A stretch of 64,000 bases of DNA, taken from contig JACEVL010000151.1 of the NCBI GenBank assembly GCA_020284085.1, positions 585,001 to 649,000 on the forward strand, in the 5' to 3' direction. This DNA comes from Aporrectodea caliginosa. Its lineage: Eukaryota > Annelida > Clitellata > Crassiclitellata > Lumbricidae. A program made the position numbers and the translations under genes. Under the pieces are notes generated by a model. The model saw nothing but the letters and a program-made list of their open reading frames with translations. It had not been told where the DNA came from and ran no database searches. Every line of letters starts with the position of its first letter. Position 1 is the stretch's first letter. Positions 59,701 to 64,000 of the stretch are shown in pieces.

Positions 59701-62700
59701 CTAAGAACTTGAGACATGAGCTTCTCAGCCTCTCATTCCCTCTTTTCCGCAAATGCTTGAAGACCATTTTGTTAGATCATGGCTTTATAACAGGTCGGGA
59801 GCGCCTCTGATGATTCTCTCTTGAAGTGGCGCTATATAAGTTTGCAATTACCATTACCATTGAGTTATTGAATTTAAATATTAACAAATAGGATCATGTG
59901 CTTTCAACTACTGTGCTCCTCGTATTTGGAATCATCTGCCACAAAAGGCCCGACTTGCCAACTTGCTACCATCATTTAAATAACTGGTGAAGATTTCTTT
60001 CTGTTACTATGGGCTTTGAATGACTCTGTGGATGTTCTCCATGTCTCAGAATCAGATTTAATGACCTGTTGAGTGTAATTAATGCTTTTAATTTAATAAA
60101 ATTAATAAATTTGGAATTGAACAGTGTCTGATGAATTTGGTTCCTGAGTAGTAGCCTTGAAGGGGCGCTACATAAATCTTCATGATGAATGAATGAATGG
60201 AAAGATGGGTTCCTCAATATCGCTGTTTGCTTGCTGAAGAAAGAGTTTATGGTTGTCGGTTAAGTTCTTTGTTGTTTTGTTGTAATAAAGAATTTCTGGA
60301 TGAGGTTCAAATGAGAGCAAGCATTCAGTACAGTAAACTCGAAGGAATGTTGGAACAACCGACGCTCTTCCTCGAATTCAACGGATCAGAGACTTCAGTT
60401 GAAGAACAAGCAAAGGCTGTTGGTAAGTCTGCTTTCACAAGTGCTCCATCAAGTCAGACGGTTTTTCCAAAGCTACCAAGTGAAGAACAAAATCTGGTTT
60501 CCAGGGACCAGAGAGATAAGTAGTCCGAGGAGCTGTTAAGGTGTGCTGTGTTTAGCTTGAGGTAAGTGGAATGGCAGCAGACTGTTTGGAGCTGGATAAG
60601 ACTTTTCTAAAAGGTGGTGGAACTTAAATTGTGAATGGAAATGAAGCCTGAGGAGTTGAGATAGTCTTAGCTTTTCGTTCAGTCAAAGGAGTGCCATCGT
60701 GGCTGGTTGCGACTTCAGTACTCCTTTATACTTAGACTCCTTAAGACTCCTTTAGACCTAGACTCCTTTAGACTTAGACTCCTTTAGACTGGGATAAAAA
60801 AAAGATAGGCCCTACTTGAGATAATGGAGCTTGTTTTTTGCATTTTGTTTAAGGTGTTGAACTATATTATTGTATTCTCTTACAGATTCTTTAAAAGTCT
60901 TTAAGAATTTGGTTTTATAGTTTTCAAATTTTATGCAGATTCACTTGATGTTGTTAATCATGCTGACTGCCTTAGTCTGGAAACACTTTGATTCCTTCTT
61001 GAAGAGTCTTTGTTTGCAAAGGACAATTTAGAGATTTCGCAAGATTGTTTATATTAGTGACTGTATTTTTATTATGCTGTCCTGAAATGTCATGAGGTGG
61101 ATCGGAAAGGTTTTCATTCCTTTGTAAAGCTTAAAAATTTAAGCTTTTCCCTTTTGTTGTGATGGGGAATTTCACTGTGAGTGGATTTGACTTCTGGTTG
61201 TTATTTTTTTAAAGGAGAGATTTCGTTGTCATTTGGTGGAGCTGACTTCAAATGGGCCAAGGAACAGTCAGAAAGAAACAAACTATGGTCCGCTCGACAC
61301 AACGCATTCTACGCCAGTCTAGCTCTCCGTCCGCAGTCTAAGGTATCAACACTAGCTTAATATTCCCAGCTGCGTTGTCTCAGAATCTGCATAATAACCA
61401 TGCACATGAAAAAAGAAGCTCTCTTGTAACATTAATTATAATAATAATAATAGACGATTTGTATAGCGCTGTAGCCCATCCGAGGCCGAAGGCAAGGATG
61501 CTGTACATGAGTTCAAAATTATCACAAGAGGCAGGGGCGGCACAACCAGTTCAAAATTAGGTAGGCACGGAGGGAAATGGGTGCTTACTATTAAAGTAAG
61601 AGAATATATGTCATAGTCTAATAGTGCTTACTGACAGTACCTGACTAGTCAGTAGTCACTAATGAACAGTGAACACCGTCATACCGGCTCATCCCTCAAT
61701 TTGCGTGAAATCTAGGAACACATTAATCAATGAAGACGCTCCGACGGTAGTCGTTCCCTGAAACGAACGCCGTCTGAATGGACTTAATATCCAAGCAGTC
61801 TAGTCTATTCTGATGCACGTGCAGTAGGGTGACATGGTTCAGCCTCTCCTGTGACATCGTTGATCGCAAATAAGTTTTTAAACGTCGAAGTGCGCTGAAA
61901 CTGCGTTCTGCCGTCGCACTAGATGCGGGCACAACCAAGAGTAGCTCCATCAGAAGTTGAAGTTGATCAAATAATCCGCGCACCTCAACAGATTTGACTC
62001 TAAAGTGTTCGATTACTGCAGATACAGTTGTTGTTGCAGGACATAAGTCATAAATATAACAAAGCAGGTACGCATAAATAGGTAGGCACGCAGTGGAGCG
62101 TGCCTTATGGAACCGTATTTTCAGTAGGCACTGTGCCTGCGTGCCTAATAGGTTGTGCCGCCCCTGACAAGAGGGCTTCTTTATAATGCGGTTGGGAATA
62201 CTGATCCCAGATTTATTTCCATCTTAGAACATAACATTTATTCCATTCTTTATTAACATTCTTATAGCACAGTGGCTTAAGCCCTGGCTACCAAAGGAAA
62301 TGCTAGAATTAAGTTGCTGTGTATGTATAAAATGGGTTCATTATTACTGTTAAGCCTTTTGTGAATAATTCATATGCTGCAATCATTCAAGTTCTCTATT
62401 CTAAATTCGTGAAATTTAGAAATTAAAAGTCACTATGATTGGGAGTTTTGTTTAGAGCGAGGTGTGTTACAGTGATCAATTCCCTTACGATATGATTACT
62501 GAAACTGGCAGAGGTGATGAAGTTTGTACAAAGGAAGATTTTGAACTCATGTTCAGTGTTTTTCTTCATTTTAGGCTGTAGTTACTGATGTGGCTGTGCC
62601 GATTTCACACCTGCCAGACATTCTGATGGCTACTAAGGATGACATAACAAAATCTGGTCTTCTGGGTAACTCTGGTTTCTCTGCAATTCTACTGTTTACT

Positions 62701-63742
62701 AGTTTTCTTCAGGAATTAATTTTTTAAAGTAAGTAAGTTAGTAATTAAGTAAGCACTGGTGGACCAATGATTTGGAATGGTCTTCCTCTAGAGCTGCGTC
62801 TACACCCTGGGAGTCTGCCTGAAACTTTCCTTACTAAACTAAAAACTGTTCTTTTTGGGCGCGTTGTGGAGCGCCTCTGAGTAGTTTCCTTGAAGGGGCG
62901 CTATATAAATTCCCGAATGAATGAATGAATCAAGGGGTCGTGGTCCATTCCGTCTGAAGTTAAGGGATGGATATTACACATGTGAAGCTGGAAGTGCTAC
63001 ACATGGAATGGGGCAAGGGATGTGTGATAGTGGAAAGGTACATTGCCTGATATGCACATTCCTGGGGTGGAAAGATGCAGATAATTGTTTTAGAACTTCC
63101 ATGTTAGAGGGACTAAGTTCACTAAGCAAGTGACTCATGTCTGAAATAAATGGCAGGAGTTCCAAAGTTATGAAGCGTAGCATGGTGAGCAAGAGAATTC
63201 CTGTAGCAGGGGAAAGAAAAATAGGAATGACTATTGCCAGGTATAAACAGAGCACTGAGCAAAAGCTATCCTTGGTCTGTTGCCAATATAGTGACCACAG
63301 AATATGCAGTCAAATCTCAATACAAATATTCACTGTGCCTCCCTTGGGGAAGCATTTCAACCTGAACCTTCCTGGGAGAGAAGAGACATTATGGACAACG
63401 GTCTTATGGAGTTGCCACTCCATATCGTAAATAGAAGGGACAGCGGTGTGAGTGGCTATGGGTAGGGAACTGGGCTTAGTCTTTGTAAATTTATGTACAC
63501 TCTATGAATGTATTAAGTGCCTATGTTTACGGTGCAAAAGCCGACCAGATTTGATGTAATTTAAGATTAGTGGCTGTATGAAGTTTTCTTGACTTCATAT
63601 AAATGATTTTCTACATTTCTGGTTAAACAGCGGCTATTGTTGGTCATGTTGGAGATGGAAACTTCCATGCAATGGTTATACTTGATCCAGACGACAAGGC
63701 AGAATTGGAAAAGGCAAAGCAACTTGCCGACCGTATTGCGGA
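53607..63742 (+). CDS. LDHD: Mitochondrial D-lactate dehydrogenase, 5' and 3' incomplete
   Basis: Ten exons join in phase into about 413 aa of the FAD-dependent D-2-hydroxyacid dehydrogenase family: 53,607-53,740; 54,286-54,427; 56,647-56,788; 57,961-58,120; 59,085-59,190; 59,348-59,441; 60,291-60,422; 61,215-61,342; 62,575-62,665; 63,631-63,742. FAD-binding motifs are [32 protein letters not shown] and VGSEGTLG. The C-terminal substrate domain has [20 protein letters not shown] and [10 protein letters not shown]. The family oxidises D-lactate to pyruvate in mitochondria and passes electrons to cytochrome c. The exon with ATG and targeting peptide (about 20-30 aa) was not found upstream. About 75 C-terminal residues lie beyond the window; by analogy with human LDHD they include the HGTCTGEHGIG motif. 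Confidence 0.95.
54286..54427 (+). CDS. LDHD: LDHD exon: FAD pyrophosphate motif
   Basis: It encodes [20 protein letters not shown] and [12 protein letters not shown], then donor GTATGT in phase 0. Confidence 0.96.
54536..54723 (-). mobile_element. SINE-A copy in LDHD intron
   Basis: 'tgagcaattgtgaatgaaggacttgctc' and 'aggctcgaacccatactctt'; the A-box end appears duplicated or diverged. Confidence 0.82.
55404..56595. mobile_element. PIF/Harbinger-like element, 1.2 kb, in LDHD intron
   Basis: Inverted ends GGCCAAAA...AATAATGGTGTG then TTTCCGGTAAC, flanked by TTA (55,401-55,403 and 56,596-56,598). It contains a degenerate tagcaacc array (55,840-56,115) and no recognisable transposase. Confidence 0.78.
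55840..56115. repeat. Degenerate 'ccttagcaaccagtc' array
   Basis: About fifteen units of 'ttagcaacc' with 6-12 bp spacers inside the preceding element. Confidence 0.8.
56647..56788 (+). CDS. LDHD: LDHD exon: [11 protein letters not shown]
   Basis: It encodes [20 protein letters not shown] then [20 protein letters not shown] and LWFPV, split in the next Asp codon. The donor is GTGAGC. Confidence 0.96.
57034..57105 (-). mobile_element. LINE 3' tail
   Basis: 'atatagcaccccttcaagatacctactcagaggtgctcc' is the reverse of the standard LINE end. Confidence 0.6.
57325..57725. repeat. 25-bp minisatellite (aatggtactgttagaaaaggtattt)
   Basis: About sixteen units in an LDHD intron, with aaaagg/agaagg variants. 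Confidence 0.92.
57961..58120 (+). CDS. LDHD: LDHD exon: [20 protein letters not shown]
   Basis: The exon completes Asp and encodes [19 protein letters not shown], the most conserved flavin loop, then [19 protein letters not shown]. Phase 2 exit at donor GTCAGA. Confidence 0.96.
58565..58660 (+). mobile_element. SINE-B 3' fragment
   Basis: 'gccgaggcttagaaaatgaag', 'ttcatacccatggctgc', then CTTCTTCTT. Confidence 0.75.
58791..58853. mobile_element. Short TTAA-flanked hairpin MITE, copy 4
   Basis: 63 bp: 'cactttaacgacgag' and inverted 'ctcgttgttgaagtg'; right flank TTAA, left flank TTGA. Confidence 0.75.
59085..59190 (+). CDS. LDHD: LDHD exon: [11 protein letters not shown]
   Basis: It encodes [20 protein letters not shown] then [15 protein letters not shown], donor GTAAGA, phase 0 exit. 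Confidence 0.96.
59348..59441 (+). CDS. LDHD: LDHD exon: [16 protein letters not shown]
   Basis: It encodes [20 protein letters not shown] and CIPVARI, ending one base into the Glu of EFLDE. The donor is GTAAAT. Confidence 0.95.
59655..59860 (+). mobile_element. LINE 3'-end fragment
   Basis: 'gggagcgcctctgatgattctctcttgaagtggcgctatata' and upstream decayed ORF2 codons. Confidence 0.65.
59890..60195 (+). mobile_element. LINE 3'-end fragment
   Basis: It ends 'cttgaaggggcgctacataaatc' with a TGAATGAA tail, just before the LDHD exon at 60,291. Confidence 0.62.
60291..60422 (+). CDS. LDHD: LDHD exon: [10 protein letters not shown]
   Basis: It encodes [20 protein letters not shown] and [17 protein letters not shown], donor GTAAGT. 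Confidence 0.95.
61215..61342 (+). CDS. LDHD: LDHD exon: [14 protein letters not shown]
   Basis: After acceptor TTTAAAG it encodes [20 protein letters not shown] then [20 protein letters not shown]. Donor GTATCA is weak, phase 0 exit. Confidence 0.94.
61532..62166 (-). mobile_element. hAT element with transposase C-terminal remnant
   Basis: Ends CAGGGGCGGCACAACC and GGTTGTGCCGCCCCTG are perfectly inverted. ACAAGAGG is duplicated on both sides (61,524-61,531 and 62,167-62,174). On the minus strand 61,723-61,983 reads [20 protein letters not shown] then [20 protein letters not shown], the hAT C-terminal dimerisation region. Confidence 0.92.
62575..62665 (+). CDS. LDHD: LDHD exon: [16 protein letters not shown]
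   Basis: It encodes [20 protein letters not shown] then KSGLL, donor GTAACT. It corresponds to YSTDVCVPISRLPEIV in human. Confidence 0.94.
62755..62935 (+). mobile_element. LINE ORF2 3' end
   Basis: [27 protein letters not shown] and a 'ggggcgctatataaatt' end followed by (TGAA)n. Confidence 0.72.
63631..63742 (+). CDS. LDHD: LDHD exon: [10 protein letters not shown]; last one inside the window
   Basis: It encodes [20 protein letters not shown] then [13 protein letters not shown], with the metal- and substrate-binding His of GDGNFH. It must end at GA|GTAGGA, because reading through gives GAG TAG. The rest of the gene is outside. Confidence 0.93.
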
Positions 63743-63929
63743 GTAGGATCATTTTCACTTTGAATTTGTGAAATAAATTTAATTTCTGTGAGCCAATGCG
63801 GAATTTGTATCCCGAGGCTAACATCTGACCTTTTTCAAATTGCTTATCTATCGTAGCCTGCCTCTCTGTCTTTGCGAACTCGTATTCTGAATATTGACCG
63901 CATTAGGGCTTGGTTTTGGTGTGCTACTA

Positions 63930-64000
63930 TTTTTATTGTTTATTTATTTAGCTTCAGTATGAAATGACCAAGCATCAATCGATGACGCTAAGCAATTACA
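63930..64000 (-). mobile_element. SINE-A copy cut by the window end
   Basis: 'gaccaagcatcaatcgatgacgctaagcaatt' is the 3' part of SINE-A in reverse. Confidence 0.7.

Noticed and set aside
63743..63745. TAG as the natural end of LDHD
   Set aside because: The protein would lack about 75 conserved C-terminal residues, and the preceding GA|GTAGGA is a usable donor.

Overview
The window is nuclear DNA of a bilaterian animal, most likely a marine invertebrate. Coding sequence lies in short exons with GT..AG introns, separated by dense transposon debris, minisatellites and tRNA-derived SINEs. Abundant fragments such as 'taggcctat' and 'tttatatagcgcc' resemble invertebrate-deuterostome genomes, but I cannot fix the phylum.

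Three host genes are supported. (1) 12,933-40,144, minus strand: a complete NEDD4-family HECT E3 ubiquitin ligase (C2 - three WW - HECT). It has 26 coding-exon positions whose splice phases chain without a break, predicting about 787 aa. One position is present twice in tandem (30,537-30,663 and 30,945-31,071), and phase forces the two copies to be mutually exclusive. (2) 48,524-52,547, plus strand: an intact three-exon ZSWIM1/ZSWIM3-like gene (about 661 aa), derived from a MULE-type transposase and ending in a SWIM zinc finger. (3) 53,607 to beyond 63,742, plus strand: ten internal exons of mitochondrial D-lactate dehydrogenase (LDHD). Its targeting-peptide exon was not found and its 3' end lies outside the window. 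I see no host exon in 1-12,900.

Spacers and introns hold mostly mobile DNA. Many elements can be delimited exactly from terminal inverted repeats plus target-site duplications: hAT-like (8-bp TSD), piggyBac-like (TTAA), PIF/Harbinger-like (TTA), a nearly perfect foldback element of about 1.2 kb (42,075-43,301), and a 2.4-kb element (1,192-3,595) with a decayed protein I recognise only as a recurrent uncharacterised transposon protein. Four copies of a 62-64 bp TTAA-flanked hairpin form a minimal MITE family. Two tRNA-derived SINE families and 3' ends of L2/CR1-like LINEs are scattered on both strands.

The most unusual signals are: a 35-bp minisatellite in the NEDD4 gene that has amplified an authentic intron/exon boundary, giving many decoy 3' splice sites; the tandem duplicated C2-end exon, whose two forms differ by only two adjacent residues; the young foldback element; and three NRF1-type GCATGCGC sites just before the ZSWIM-like start codon.
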